A stretch of DNA of 64,000 nucleotides from Hymenobacter nivis (lineage in GTDB: Bacteria; Bacteroidota; Bacteroidia; Cytophagales; Hymenobacteraceae), in the NCBI RefSeq assembly GCF_003149515.1, contig NZ_CP029145.1:4154001-4218000 (forward strand), in the 5' to 3' direction. The notes under the pieces are model-generated. The model saw only the letters and a program-made list of their open reading frames with translations. It was not told the DNA's origin and searched no databases. The translations under genes were made by a program, and so were the position numbers. This document shows, in pieces, positions 63,641 through 64,000 of this stretch. Numbering within the stretch: the first letter of the stretch is position 1; every line of letters begins with the position of its first letter.

Positions 63641-63737
63641 ATAATAGTATGTGGCTAGCTACGACGGTCAGCAACAGTAATTCTGCCAGCCCTAGCGGGG
63701 TATACCATTGCGCAACAGTTGGCATAGAGCGTGCATG

Positions 63738-63998
63738 CTAGTGGTCTGACAACTTAGTTTCGTCAGTTTTTTTGAATAATTCTGCGTACCTGTTTTTCAA
63801 TTTATCGCGGGCCTTTTCGGTGGTGAAGGACCAATTGACTTTGACCGCTGCCGCATTTCGTTTGGTCTGCCAACACAGGGCTTCTTCTTCGAGGCGTTGC
63901 TGGGTGCCGATGCGGCGGTCGAGACACTGGCGGGAGAGGGCCGAAAACTCGATTTCGGCCATGTTGAGCCAGGAACCGTGCTTGGGCGTGAAGTGAAA
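63738..63998 (-). CDS. IS630-family transposase, C-terminal part (runs off the right edge)
   Basis: 87 residues visible: FHFTPKHGSWLNMAEIEFSAL and SRQCLDRRIGTQQRLEEEAL, then VNWSFTTEKARDKLKNRYAEL and the stop at 63738. HGSWLNMAEIE is a hallmark of the IS630 DDE domain; its last glutamate is the catalytic residue. The upstream part is outside the window, so intactness cannot be judged. IS630 elements use TA target sites, which fits the TA-flanked MITEs in this window. Confidence 0.85.
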   Translation of the reverse strand, partial: FHFTPKHGSWLNMAEIEFSALSRQCLDRRIGTQQRLEEEALCWQTKRNAAAVKVNWSFTTEKARDKLKNRYAELFKKTDETKLSDH

Positions 63999-64000
63999 TT

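Overview
The window is a chromosomal segment of a high-GC Bacteroidota bacterium, most likely Hymenobacter or a close relative (Cytophagales). The evidence is the 16S rRNA sequence; promoters of the Bacteroidota type (TTG, 17-20 nt, TAnnTTTG) instead of -35/-10 boxes; few Shine-Dalgarno sequences; and families typical of the phylum (porin-like beta-barrel proteins, DUF2480, DUF6150, a RemB/Wzi-like barrel). Most of the window is dense housekeeping sequence. About 58.9-64.0 kb is a decayed mobile-element zone.

Layout. 0-4.7 kb: end of an MFS transporter, a helix-hairpin-helix protein and two secreted alpha/beta-hydrolase paralogues, one lacking the nucleophilic serine. 4.9-9.0 kb: uvrA split by a 1.2-kb IS4-family element with a 9-bp target duplication. 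9.0-14.7 kb: small conserved proteins, a TspO-like membrane protein, tpiA and an ABC ATPase/membrane-protein pair. 14.9-16.9 kb: a frameshifted lipoprotein and an OmpA-family lipoprotein broken at an A9 tract. 17-26.8 kb: prmA, a 1923-residue secreted protein of unknown function, plsY, a GNAT acetyltransferase and an M20 dipeptidase. 26.9-32.1 kb: two outer-membrane barrels, a membrane protein, pyrD and a YifB/ComM-type ATPase. 32.3-37.6 kb: gmhA, a membrane protein and an MsbA-like exporter in one transcription unit, then a large outer-membrane protein. 37.8-44.0 kb: a uracil phosphoribosyltransferase-like gene, a DEAD-box helicase, tRNA-His, a PfkB-family kinase and an M61 peptidase. 44.2-53.3 kb: rpmH-rnpA, an S41 protease whose 3' end is duplicated downstream, tsaB, a 56-residue zinc-ribbon protein, DUF2480, an amino-acid permease, a lipoprotein and a beta-lactamase-like hydrolase. 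53.4-58.9 kb: an rRNA operon (16S-23S-5S) with four tandem promoters and no tRNA in the 16S-23S spacer. 58.9-64.0 kb: IS200- and IS1-family remnants, two MITE-like elements, rodA, an intact IS3-family element and the end of an IS630-family transposase.

Functional themes are envelope biogenesis (gmhA/MsbA-like exporter, plsY, rodA, OmpA, outer-membrane barrels, S41 protease), translation (rRNA, rpmH, rnpA, tsaB, prmA, tRNA-His) and nucleotide metabolism (pyrD, upp-like gene, PfkB kinase). Repeats are prominent: a family of roughly 100-bp palindromes lies between genes, and in two places a related palindrome sits inside a 173-bp element with its own terminal inverted repeats. Four frame breaks, two clearly at homopolymers, could be real decay, programmed slippage or assembly errors. 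The sequence alone does not decide between them.
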